Assembly (NCBI GenBank): GCA_023390985.1 | Contig: JAEWBU010000267.1 | Coordinates: 14,846 to 78,845 of the forward strand | Length of the DNA: 64,000 nt | Direction: 5' to 3' | Source: Pseudomonadota bacterium | Lineage (GTDB): Bacteria > Pseudomonadota > Gammaproteobacteria > Burkholderiales > Burkholderiaceae_C | The notes under the pieces: generated by a model | What the model saw: only the letters and a program-made list of their open reading frames with translations | Told to the model about the DNA's origin: nothing | Databases searched by the model: none | Shown here: positions 41,301 to 48,797 of the stretch, piece after piece | How positions within the stretch are numbered: the stretch's first letter is position 1 | Layout: the number at the start of each line of letters is the position of its first letter | Translations under genes and position numbers: made by a program

Positions 41301-44139
41301 GGATCCGCGGCGGCGGCAACCCCGGCACATAGCCCGGCAGCCGCTGGATCTCGCGCGGCGGCGGCTCGTCCGGCAGCCGGAAGCTCCAGGCATGCAGGTG
41401 GATCAGCAGGCGGGTGAGATAGAGGCCGAGCGCGGCGACGTCCATCAGCGCCTTGGCATGGTCCTGCTGCCGGACGATCCGGAACAGCGGCACCTTCTGG
41501 CGCGCCAGGTGGCCGGTGTCGAGCTCGAGCACGGCGTCATGCGTGCGCGCCCGCGGGAAAGCGGTCAGCTTCACCCGCGACAGCTGCCGCCAGGGATTGG
41601 AGCGCCGCGAGTAGGTCAGCTCCTTCACGGCCCGGATCGGAGCGCCCACGAACGACTTCTGCACGTACGCCGGCAGCCTGCACGCCTGCACGTCGACCAC
41701 CTCGAGCTCGTACTCGAACAGGCGCGCGCCGCCTGCGCGCGAGCTCAGCGCCCACAGGCTCTTCACCCGCTCCGACGCTTCCTGCGCGAACGTCCGCTCG
41801 TGGGTGGGCGCTGGACCCTGGCCGTTCCACCGATCGAGCAGCCACAGCACCGTGTCGCGCAGCCCGCGGTTGCGGAACCAGGCCCACAGGCCCTGGAAGC
41901 GCCGGCCGGCGCTGGAGCTGCGCTTGTGGGCGAAGGTCCGCAGCGTGCCCTTGACCGTGGCGATCAGCAGGGCTTCGTGGTCGGGCGCCTCGGTGTCGTC
42001 GGCCGGGCGCACCGAGAAGATCCGCAGGCAGCCGTGCGCAGGCTGCAGCTTCAGCGTGGCGGCGGAGGTCCCCGACGTGAGGTCCCTGATGGCGATCGGG
42101 TCGAAGCGCAGGGTCAGCTCGACGTGCGCGGCCAGCGGACCGCTGCCGCCCATGCCGCGCAGCGGCACGGCGCCGGACAGGCGCTCGAGCACTTCGATCT
42201 GCGTGTCCGTGGGCGGCTCGATCGGACCCGGCACCTTGAAGCGGGGACGATCGCCGAACTTCGCCGCGGCACCGGCGTCCGCCGTGTAGCCCCATTCGGT
42301 CCGCAGCTGCCCGACCGCGCGCAGCGCCACGCCGGCGATCGTCAGCGCCGGGTTGATGCCCAGCGAGGCGGGAATGATCGAGCCGTCCAGCACGACCAGG
42401 CCCTCGTGCAGCGCTTCCTTGTCGCCCGGTGCGGCATCGAAGACCCGGCCGCAATCGTCCACCACGCCGGACGTGGAGTCGTCGCCCATCGGGCAGCCGC
42501 CGAGCGGATGCACCGTCAGCAGCGGACCGGTGTCGCCGCCGAGCAGGTCCTGCAGCTTCCCGGGCATGAGCTGCCACATCGGGTTGGGCAGGGCGCGGGC
42601 GCCCGAGCCGCGCAGGAGCTGCTCGAACCGGTGGTGCCGTGCCTTGAGCCGCGGATCGTCGCGCAGCGCCGGCCAGCGGACGCTCGCGGCGCCGTCGCCG
42701 TCTTCCTCATCCGGCGCGTCGCCGGCGTTGAGCTTCATCACGCCGTCGGCGTTGTCGGGACCGATGATCGCCACCATCAGCGTGCGGCGGATGGCGTCCG
42801 GGTCCACCGCGCAGACATCGCGCGTGTCGGCGCCGTGCGCGGCCTCGTCCGACTCGGCCAGCAGGTGGATCGTGTTGGCCGTCGTCACGCTCTGTTCGAG
42901 CAGCGGGCGCAGCGGACCCGGGACCGCCAGGTCCTGGATCAGCATGTCGTCCGTGGCGCGCAGGTCGACCATGCCGGTGATGGTCGGGCCGACCCGGTCT
43001 CGCACAGGCACCTGCGTGGGATCCACGTCCTCGTTGCCCGCGCAGTTCGCGTCGTCCCGGCCCGCGTAGGCCGCGGCGATCAGGTCGCCGTTGGACGAGA
43101 CGTGGTGGCCGAGCTTGTGCGAGAGCCGCAGGCCCGCCTTCCTCGAACGCAGCAGGATCTCCGTCGAGCCGAAGGTGCCCGCCGCCAGCACCACGCGCCG
43201 GGCGCGGATCACCGTGGCCTGGCCCTGCCTGCGCCGAAGCGGTTCGTCGGTGTGGACCACGTGCAGGTGCCACACGGGCGCGCCGCCTGCGTCCCAGTGC
43301 TTCCCGATCTTCAGCACCGTCGCCCCGGTGAACAGTTCCGCGCCGTGCCGCCGCGCCTGCGCGAGCAGCGTGACGTCGAGCGAGACCTTGGCGTTGTGGT
43401 TGCAGCCGGTGGCGCAGTCGCCGCAGCGCACGCAGCCGTCGATGCGGACGCCGGCTTCGGTGCGGTAGCCCCCTTCGGTGCCGTCCGCGAGCGCCACCGT
43501 GATCGGCAAGGCGTCGACCCTGGCGCCGCCGTGGAAGCGGCCGAGCGCATGGAACTTGATCGGCGCGGGATCCGGGACCGACCGCACGGTGCGCGTCGCG
43601 CCCAGGCGCTCCCGCAGCGCGTCGGCCGAAGCGAGCAAGGCGTCCACCGTCGCGTTTTCGCGGAACGCCGCCGGCCATCGGGAAGAACCGAAGATGCCCC
43701 GGTCGGGCATCGCCATCACGCCGGCGTTGATCAGCGAACCGCCTCCCAGCCCGTTGCCCACCACCGCGCAGAGGTCCTCGCCGATGCGCACGTCGAACAG
43801 GCCGTCGCGGCGTCCGCGCGCATGCCGCGCGTCCTGGGTGGAGAAGCGCACGTGGCCCGGGAGGTCCGACATGCGCGAAGGGAACGACCCCGGCAGGTGT
43901 TCGTTGCCGCGCTCCAGCACGCAGATGCGCCGGCCGCCGCGCGCCTTCGCCAGCTCCGCGGCGGCGACCGCACCGCCGTAGCCGCTGCCGACGATCACCA
44001 CGTCGAAGTCGATGCCGCCGGCCCCGCGCTCCGGGTTGCCCTCCAGCGAGGCGACGAGCGCCTCGAACCCGTGCGCGAGCCAGCGGGTGGACCTCGTCTC
44101 AGGCGGGTCCTTGCTCCCATTCGACGTTTCTTCGGCCAT
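38320..44139 (-). CDS. Giant GMC oxidoreductase-alpha/beta hydrolase-PhoD phosphatase fusion
   Basis: This 1939-residue protein joins three enzymes. Residues about 45-620 are a GMC flavoprotein of the cholesterol-oxidase branch: FAD site GSGYGG (51-56), a cysteine cluster C236/C239/C242/C246, catalytic His544 (HPLGGCPMG) and Asn596 (SLGINPALTIAG). About 625-980 is a linker. About 985-1330 is an alpha/beta hydrolase: oxyanion HGYSASG (996), nucleophile elbow AHCMGS with Cys1075 instead of Ser, His1307 in DAGHQD. About 1545-1900 is a PhoD-like metallophosphatase: GDQIY (1610), DDHE (1658), SGDAH (1812). No signal peptide is seen. ATG 44139 overlaps the upstream kinase gene by 41 bases. The substrate is unknown; sterol-like or ester/phosphoester lipids are a guess. 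Confidence 0.9.
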   Translation of the reverse strand: MAEETSNGSKDPPETRSTRWLAHGFEALVASLEGNPERGAGGIDFDVVIVGSGYGGAVAAAELAKARGGRRICVLERGNEHLPGSFPSRMSDLPGHVRFSTQDARHARGRRDGLFDVRIGEDLCAVVGNGLGGGSLINAGVMAMPDRGIFGSSRWPAAFRENATVDALLASADALRERLGATRTVRSVPDPAPIKFHALGRFHGGARVDALPITVALADGTEGGYRTEAGVRIDGCVRCGDCATGCNHNAKVSLDVTLLAQARRHGAELFTGATVLKIGKHWDAGGAPVWHLHVVHTDEPLRRRQGQATVIRARRVVLAAGTFGSTEILLRSRKAGLRLSHKLGHHVSSNGDLIAAAYAGRDDANCAGNEDVDPTQVPVRDRVGPTITGMVDLRATDDMLIQDLAVPGPLRPLLEQSVTTANTIHLLAESDEAAHGADTRDVCAVDPDAIRRTLMVAIIGPDNADGVMKLNAGDAPDEEDGDGAASVRWPALRDDPRLKARHHRFEQLLRGSGARALPNPMWQLMPGKLQDLLGGDTGPLLTVHPLGGCPMGDDSTSGVVDDCGRVFDAAPGDKEALHEGLVVLDGSIIPASLGINPALTIAGVALRAVGQLRTEWGYTADAGAAAKFGDRPRFKVPGPIEPPTDTQIEVLERLSGAVPLRGMGGSGPLAAHVELTLRFDPIAIRDLTSGTSAATLKLQPAHGCLRIFSVRPADDTEAPDHEALLIATVKGTLRTFAHKRSSSAGRRFQGLWAWFRNRGLRDTVLWLLDRWNGQGPAPTHERTFAQEASERVKSLWALSSRAGGARLFEYELEVVDVQACRLPAYVQKSFVGAPIRAVKELTYSRRSNPWRQLSRVKLTAFPRARTHDAVLELDTGHLARQKVPLFRIVRQQDHAKALMDVAALGLYLTRLLIHLHAWSFRLPDEPPPREIQRLPGYVPGLPPPRIHEFPVAGLRDGRPVMVRLTHYPFSPARRSRTLDANPQAREALFTPILLIHGYSASGTTFAHHSVRPNVASSLWDRGRDVWIADLRTSAGMPHAREPWTFEQVGMADIPVAVHQVCALTGADRIDVFAHCMGSAMLGMALLGSESPRERFLPLRRELPDRIRRLVMSQVAPAVVFTPDNTFRAYAMQYLRHFLPMEDYEFRPSGPRSHKDRLMDRFLATLPYPEEEFDRENPFWPPWRRTPWVGTRHRMDALYGRDFNVNNLPQEMLDCIDDHFGPLSIETVSQAVHFARLKAITTRQGFNDFVRPDRLREKLRFPILHVHGRQNGLVSNRTPAHYRKVLTDSDARFESPQAFQPILYDAGHQDLLIGRPAAAMFEDMNRYLEAPFAPVVREPAGGIRISFAARIPAHGVRLPPPFEGHERCSLGDEGANGAPVAALLIPVVRHGDRYAPVDDAGRPMAPTEQVLAERVDWRALSPVSPNELATRYTFELDGRTPAEGADGILVLVLYSQSAALQPGVARCDAELAMRVASRSPGGRGLAGLAGMAADPDNIALAGAEGAQDLTRRIVHAMAESVRRAFERAPVVELSLGILRPPPRRDPSASSTRSFALASCQYPGDILDRTPPGTPERSAPPGPSDASYLRLLDLLEGRRETLAVPQFLVLAGDQIYADATAGLFDPRRLDDRFRVSYEAFFGARGPRSVLSRLPAVMRADDHEIADNFEPGPGPSERLGRIGIREFLRHQCDEDMPGPVRPRLWHATPVHGLPFFWADARTLRTPRTAATVGDASMLGDDQADALDRWLADKATPGPRFFVSAPMVLPRHLETRVADDPAAAVRSDAWDGFPCSLHRLLAKVHARGQDDVFLLSGDAHVSNVCRIEIRKSGEPGVVVAHSVHSSALYAPYPFANGIEEDFAGEETFGFKYDGAAYECTVKTSYPARGDGFAVLTVSQEPAGWRVNVRFDREMDPPPGASNSFDLRVGGKEAAAQAEQAVPA

Positions 44140-45907
44140 GGCGTGTGCTCCTTGCGTGCGTCTGCACTTCGCGTTCGATCGACTCGTAGAGCGTCTGCGG
44201 CGCCACGGGCTTGTGCAGCAGCGGGATGCCCGCGTCGTGCGCCTCCTTGATGCGATGCGGCGCGGTGTCGCCGCTCACCAGGATGGCCGGCATCCAGGCC
44301 GCCTTGCGCAGCTGCTCGATGGCCCGGATGCCGTTCTCTTCTCCCCGCAATCTCAGGTCCACCAGAGCGATGTCGGGCCGCATGGCCTCGCAGTGCTCCA
44401 GCGCTTCGGCGATCGACCCGGCGAGGCGCACTTCGCAGCCATAGGCCTGCAGCAGCGTCTCCATCCCCAGGCGCACCGCCTCTTCGTCGTCCAGCACCAG
44501 CACGCGCGTTCCCTCGAGCGAGGTGCCGGGATGCGCCGCGTCGAACGGGCGCACGCCGCCGGCGGCTGCCGCGCCGCCGCGGTCGACCCGGGGCACCTTC
44601 AGATCGAACCGCGTGCCGAAGCCGGCCGACGAGTGCAGTTCGATGACGATGCCCAGCAGCTGCGCCAGCCGCCGCACGATCGACAGGCCCAGCCCGAGCC
44701 CGCGCGAGCGGTCGCGCTCGGGGTTGTGCAGCTGGTAGAACTCCTCGAAGACGCGCTGGTGCTCGGCCAACGGGATGCCGATGCCGGTGTCCTCCACGCT
44801 GATCCCCCAGTGCCGCGGCCCGGCCGCCGACACGCGCACCGACACTTCGCCGCTGGGCGTGTACTTGATCGCGTTCTCCACCAGGTTGCGCACGATGCGC
44901 GCGAGCAGCACCTCGTCGGTTTCGCAGGTCGCCTCCGGCGGGCATTCGGTGCGGAAGGCGAGGCGCTTGGCGCGCGCCAGCTCGGCGTACTCGGCGTGCA
45001 GGTGTTCCAGGAACGCGGACAGGGAGAAGGTGGTGCGGTTGACCGGCACCACGCCGGCATCCAGCCGGGACACGTCGAGCAGCGCGTCGATCTGCGCGCT
45101 CAGGGCCTGCAGCGCGGTGTTCATGTGGTTGACGATCGGGCGCGTCGCCGAATCCAGCGGCCGCATCATCAGCGCCGCGCCGAAGAGCGACAGCGTGTGC
45201 ATGGGCTGGCGCAGGTCGTGGCTGGCCGAGGCCAGGAAGCGGGTCTTCGCGCGGTTCGCGGCTTCGGCGCCCTCGAGCGCGGACCGCAGCTGTCCGTTGA
45301 GCACCGCCTGTTCGCGTCGGATGTCGAACGAGGTCTTCAAGAGGCGGAACGTGTCCTTGGCCAGCTGCAGCATCAGCATGCCGAACACGACCACCAGGCC
45401 CGCGATGAAGTACTCGACCCAGGCGTGCTCGACGCCCGGCGCGCCGATCGCCCACATCGCGATCAGCGCCAGCAGCATCGGCCCGACGAAGGCGACGAAC
45501 ACCGGCCGGTAGCCGCCGGTCGTCGCGACCGAGCCGGCGCACAAGGTCAGCAGCAGGATGGACTGCACCGCGCGCTCGGGCGTCTCCAGTGCGATGCCGA
45601 AGACGATCGACGCACCCTGCACCAGACCGTTGATCCCGCTCATCAGCACCGCGACGCGCAACTTGGCAGGCAGGTCCATCGAAGCCGCGGGCAGGCCGCC
45701 CAGCACCTTCCAGCGCACGGCGAGCACGGCCGTCACGACGGCGAGCCACACCCAGGGCAAGGGACCGCCGAGCTGGTTCCAGGCGATGGAGGCGAGCAGC
45801 AGCGATGACAGGAACACCGGCACCGGCACCCGCACCGCCTCGCGGGCGAAGAGGTCGATCAGCTCCCGGGCCAGTTCCGGGCTGACGCGTTCCGCGTGGG
45901 CGCCCAT
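44099..45907 (-). CDS. Membrane-bound hybrid sensor histidine kinase
   Basis: This 602-residue inner-membrane protein has about six hydrophobic segments (residues 28-185), a short coiled linker, HisKA with His230 (FLASASHDLRQPMHTL), HATPase_c (LVENAIKYTPSG, VEDTGIGIPLAEHQRVFEEFYQL, RGLGLGLSIVRRLA) and a C-terminal receiver with Asp517 (PDIALVDLRLRGEENG). It lies seven bases after the LuxR-type regulator gene and overlaps the giant fusion gene, so all three should be one transcript. The architecture suggests a His-Asp phosphorelay feeding the LuxR regulator. Confidence 0.94.
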   Translation of the reverse strand: MGAHAERVSPELARELIDLFAREAVRVPVPVFLSSLLLASIAWNQLGGPLPWVWLAVVTAVLAVRWKVLGGLPAASMDLPAKLRVAVLMSGINGLVQGASIVFGIALETPERAVQSILLLTLCAGSVATTGGYRPVFVAFVGPMLLALIAMWAIGAPGVEHAWVEYFIAGLVVVFGMLMLQLAKDTFRLLKTSFDIRREQAVLNGQLRSALEGAEAANRAKTRFLASASHDLRQPMHTLSLFGAALMMRPLDSATRPIVNHMNTALQALSAQIDALLDVSRLDAGVVPVNRTTFSLSAFLEHLHAEYAELARAKRLAFRTECPPEATCETDEVLLARIVRNLVENAIKYTPSGEVSVRVSAAGPRHWGISVEDTGIGIPLAEHQRVFEEFYQLHNPERDRSRGLGLGLSIVRRLAQLLGIVIELHSSAGFGTRFDLKVPRVDRGGAAAAGGVRPFDAAHPGTSLEGTRVLVLDDEEAVRLGMETLLQAYGCEVRLAGSIAEALEHCEAMRPDIALVDLRLRGEENGIRAIEQLRKAAWMPAILVSGDTAPHRIKEAHDAGIPLLHKPVAPQTLYESIEREVQTHARSTRHGRRNVEWEQGPA

Positions 45908-45914
45908 CGCATCC

Positions 45915-46559
45915 TCACGCCGGCACGCCGTCGAAGAGGTGCAGCTCGTGCACCCGGTACATGGCCTGGGCGCGCGAGTTCACGCCCAGCGCCTGGTAGA
46001 TCGCCCACAGATGGGCCTTGACCGTGCCTTCCGCGATGCTGAGCTCGCGCGCGATCACCTTGTTGGCCTTGCCCTGCAGCAGGCACTTGAGCACCGCGAG
46101 CTGGCGGTCGCTGAACTCGGGCGAGCCGGTCGCGCCGGCCGGTGGCGGCGCGGCGCCCGCACCGCCGCCGCTCAGGGCCGCGCGCGGCAGGTAGATGCCG
46201 TTGGCCAGCACCAGGCGCAAGGCCTGGATGGTGAGCGAGGCATCGGTGCTCTTCGGGATGTAGCCGGCGGCGCCGGCATCGACGGCGCTGCGGATCAGCA
46301 GCGGGTTCTCGTCGCCCGAGACCACGACGACCGATGCGCTCTCGTGCGCGGCCTTGACCTGGTGCAGCGCGTCGAGGCGGCTGGTGCCCGGCAGGTTCAT
46401 GTCGAGCAGGATCAGGTCGGGAGCGTCGTCGCCGCGCAGCGCGACCGCTTCGTCGACGCTGCCCGCATCGGAGATGCGAACGCCCGGATCCAGCGCGGCG
46501 AGGAGCGTCTTGAGCCCTTCGCGGAACAGCGGATGGTCGTCGACGATCAGGATGTGCAT
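45915..46559 (-). CDS. LuxR/NarL-family response regulator
   Basis: This 214-residue regulator has a receiver (MHILIVDDHPLFREGL, phosphoacceptor Asp53 in LILLDMNLPG, Lys in GYIPKSTD) and a LuxR-type DNA-binding domain (FSDRQLAVLKCLLQGKANKVIARELSIAEGTVKAHLWAIYQALGVNSRAQAMY). ATG 46559 opens the receiver directly; a start at 46595 adds 12 residues. It is the first gene of the operon with the hybrid kinase. The palindrome at 46642-46660 is a candidate binding site. Confidence 0.94.
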   Translation of the reverse strand: MHILIVDDHPLFREGLKTLLAALDPGVRISDAGSVDEAVALRGDDAPDLILLDMNLPGTSRLDALHQVKAAHESASVVVVSGDENPLLIRSAVDAGAAGYIPKSTDASLTIQALRLVLANGIYLPRAALSGGGAGAAPPPAGATGSPEFSDRQLAVLKCLLQGKANKVIARELSIAEGTVKAHLWAIYQALGVNSRAQAMYRVHELHLFDGVPA

Positions 46560-46641
46560 CGCGTACCTCGAAGGCCCTGCAAGGGTTCCACGCATGATAG
46601 GCAGCGGTCACCGGATGACAACTGAACGTTCGTCTCGAAAC

Positions 46642-46678
46642 GACTAAACCGGGTTTAGTCGCGCGAGCTAAACCCGGC
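46642..46678. promoter_or_regulatory. TAAACC palindrome plus third half-site upstream of the luxR-type operon
   Basis: GACTAAACC-G-GGTTTAGTC (46642-46660) is a perfect 19-base dyad with one central base. A further half-site GCTAAACCCGG follows in direct orientation (46667-46677). It lies 83 bases upstream of the regulator start and between divergent genes, so it is a good operator candidate. Confidence 0.5.
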
Positions 46679-46834
46679 TCGCCTTCTCGATGGCCGTCGG
46701 TGGCATTGCGCATCGAGGTCCCGTTTCCATACTTCGCCCCGTTCTTCCCCCGGTGTGGTCCGCATCGGGGCAGGGCAGACGGGGTCGAGCGGCCCGCCAT
46801 GTCCGGACATCCACCCCGCTCGAAGGAGATGGAC

Positions 46835-47218
46835 ATGAACCGCAATCTCAGATCCTCGCTGGTCTTCACCGGCACGGCCGCCGCCGCCTTCGCGCTCGCC
46901 GCGATGACGAGCGTGGCCTACGCGGACGACATCACGATCGATCCGACGCCCTTCGTCAGCACCAAGTCCCGCGCCGAAGTGCGGGCCGAGGTCATCGGCA
47001 AGGCCGAGCAGATCCGGATGGCGCACGGCGAAGGCGACTCCGGGATGAACCATGCGGCGTTCCAGAGCACGCTCACCCGCGCGCAGGTCCGGGACGAGTA
47101 CATGGCTTCGCGCGCCCAGGTCAGCGCGTTCAACGGTGAAGACAGCGGTTCCGCGTATCTGACCGCCATGCAGCCGCGCCAGAACGGCAACGTCATGCTG
47201 GCCGGTTCCGATCGTTGA
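46835..47218 (+). CDS. DUF4148-like exported protein
   Basis: This 127-residue protein has a signal peptide (MNRNLRSSLVFTGTAAAAFALAAMTSVAYA, cleavage predicted before DD). The mature part has two copies of a short Ser/Leu-Thr-Arg-Ala-x-Val helix motif (SRAEVRAEVIGKAE and TRAQVRDEYMASRAQ), typical of DUF4148-like proteins that abound in Burkholderiales. ATG 46835 has GGAG with six bases of spacing; ATG 46829 overlaps that site. Function is unknown; periplasmic location is inferred. Confidence 0.75.
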   Translation: MNRNLRSSLVFTGTAAAAFALAAMTSVAYADDITIDPTPFVSTKSRAEVRAEVIGKAEQIRMAHGEGDSGMNHAAFQSTLTRAQVRDEYMASRAQVSAFNGEDSGSAYLTAMQPRQNGNVMLAGSDR

Positions 47219-47347
47219 AGCGCCATGCGCGGGAACCGGATGCCGGCATCGGCGCGCGGTTCCCGCGGCAGCTCTGCCGTCCGGCGGCTTGGCTCTTTGG
47301 AGCTAAGCGCGTTACCTTTTTTCGGACGGCGTGACTACCATGAGCTC

Positions 47348-48784
47348 ATGGACACCGTGAGCGACGACCTCTTCCAGCGCAGCGGCGAGAAGGAACCCCG
47401 GCGCCGCGAGCGCGTCATGCAGGACCGGGGGCAGTTCCAGTTCCCCGAACTGGACAACTGGCTCAACGAGCAGCGCGTGACGGAAGTGGAATGCCTGGTC
47501 CCCGACCTCACCGGCGTCGCGCGGGGCAAGATCCTTCCGCGCGAGAAGTTCACCGAGGACCGCGGGATGCGGCTTCCCGAAGTCGTCGTGGCCATGAGCG
47601 TCACCGGCGAATACCCGGATGAAGGCCCGTACTTCGACGTCGTGAGCCGCAACGACGCCGACATGCATCTCGTCGCCGACCCGACCACCGTGCGCATCGT
47701 CCCCTGGGCCACCGATCCGACCGCGCAGGTGATCCACGACTGCTACGACCGCCACGGCCGGCTGGTGCCGTTCGCCCCGCGCGCGGTGCTGCGCCGGGTC
47801 TGCGAGCTGTTCGACCGCAGGGGCTGGATCCCGGTGGTCGCGCCGGAGCTGGAGTTCTATCTCGTCGCCCGCAACACCGACCCCGACCTGCCCCTGAAGG
47901 CGCCCATCGGCCGCAGCGGCCGAGCCGAGACTTCGCGCCAGGCGTACTCCATCGACGCGGTCAACGAGTTCGATCCGCTGTTCGAGGACGTCTACGACTA
48001 CTGCGAGAAGATGGAGCTGAACGTGGACACGCTGATCCACGAGGTGGGCGCCGGCCAGATGGAGATCAACTTCTTCCACGCGGCGCCGCTGGCCCTGGCG
48101 GACGAGGTGTTCCTGTTCAAGCGCACGGTCCGCGAGGCGGCGCTGCGGCACGACATGTACGCCACCTTCATGGCCAAGCCGATCGCGGGCGAGCCGGGCA
48201 GCGCCATGCACGTGCACCAGAGCCTGGTGAGCCGCGACAGCCAGTGCAACCTGTTCAGCAACGAGGACGGCACGCCCAGCCAGGAGTTCTACTGGTACAT
48301 CGGCGGCCTGCAGAAATACATCCCGGCCGCGATGGCGCTGTTCGCGCCGTACGTCAACAGCTACCGGCGCCTTGCGCGGTTCACGGCGGCGCCGATCAAC
48401 ATCCAGTGGGGCGTCGACAACCGCACGGTCGGCATCCGCTCGCCGGTGTCCACGCCGCGCGCCCGCCGGGTCGAGAACCGCGTCATCGGCGCGGATGCGA
48501 ATCCCTACGTCGCGCTGGCCGCCACGCTGGCCTGCGGTTATCTCGGCATCGAGCAGCGCATCGAACCCACCGCGGAGTGCAAGGGCAACGCCTACCAGAG
48601 CGCCTTCGAGCTGCCGCGCAGCCTGGGCGAAGCCGTGTCGCTGCTGCGCGCAGAGCAGGACCTGGCCGAGGTGCTCGGCAAGGAGTTCCTGACCGTCTAC
48701 ACCGAGATCAAGGACCTCGAGCATGAGGAGTTCATGCGGGTGATCTCGCCCTGGGAGCGCGAGCACCTGCTGCTCCACGTCTGA
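47348..48784 (+). CDS. Glutamine synthetase family protein (gamma-glutamylamide synthetase-like)
   Basis: This 478-residue protein of the GS-I fold resembles PuuA/SpuI-type ligases that gamma-glutamylate amines with ATP. Visible are WLNEQRVTEVECLVPDLTGVARGKILP (N-domain), APELEFYLV (metal Glu), GAGQMEINF (metal Glu), MHVHQSL (metal His), NIQWGVDNRTVGIRSP and ENRVIGADANPYVALA. It lacks the adenylylation loop typical of housekeeping GlnA. The start may be ATG 47348 or ATG 47420 (MQDRGQF); neither has a strong ribosome site. The aminotransferase 13 bases downstream supports a polyamine or amine catabolic role. Confidence 0.88.
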   Translation: MDTVSDDLFQRSGEKEPRRRERVMQDRGQFQFPELDNWLNEQRVTEVECLVPDLTGVARGKILPREKFTEDRGMRLPEVVVAMSVTGEYPDEGPYFDVVSRNDADMHLVADPTTVRIVPWATDPTAQVIHDCYDRHGRLVPFAPRAVLRRVCELFDRRGWIPVVAPELEFYLVARNTDPDLPLKAPIGRSGRAETSRQAYSIDAVNEFDPLFEDVYDYCEKMELNVDTLIHEVGAGQMEINFFHAAPLALADEVFLFKRTVREAALRHDMYATFMAKPIAGEPGSAMHVHQSLVSRDSQCNLFSNEDGTPSQEFYWYIGGLQKYIPAAMALFAPYVNSYRRLARFTAAPINIQWGVDNRTVGIRSPVSTPRARRVENRVIGADANPYVALAATLACGYLGIEQRIEPTAECKGNAYQSAFELPRSLGEAVSLLRAEQDLAEVLGKEFLTVYTEIKDLEHEEFMRVISPWEREHLLLHV

Positions 48785-48797
48785 CCGGAAGACCGCC

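Noticed and set aside
39973..44250. 1425-codon open frame on the plus strand opposite the giant fusion gene
   Set aside because: It is the antisense frame of a GC-rich gene with real domains on the minus strand. Its translation is an Arg/His/Gln/Val-rich low-complexity string with no motif.
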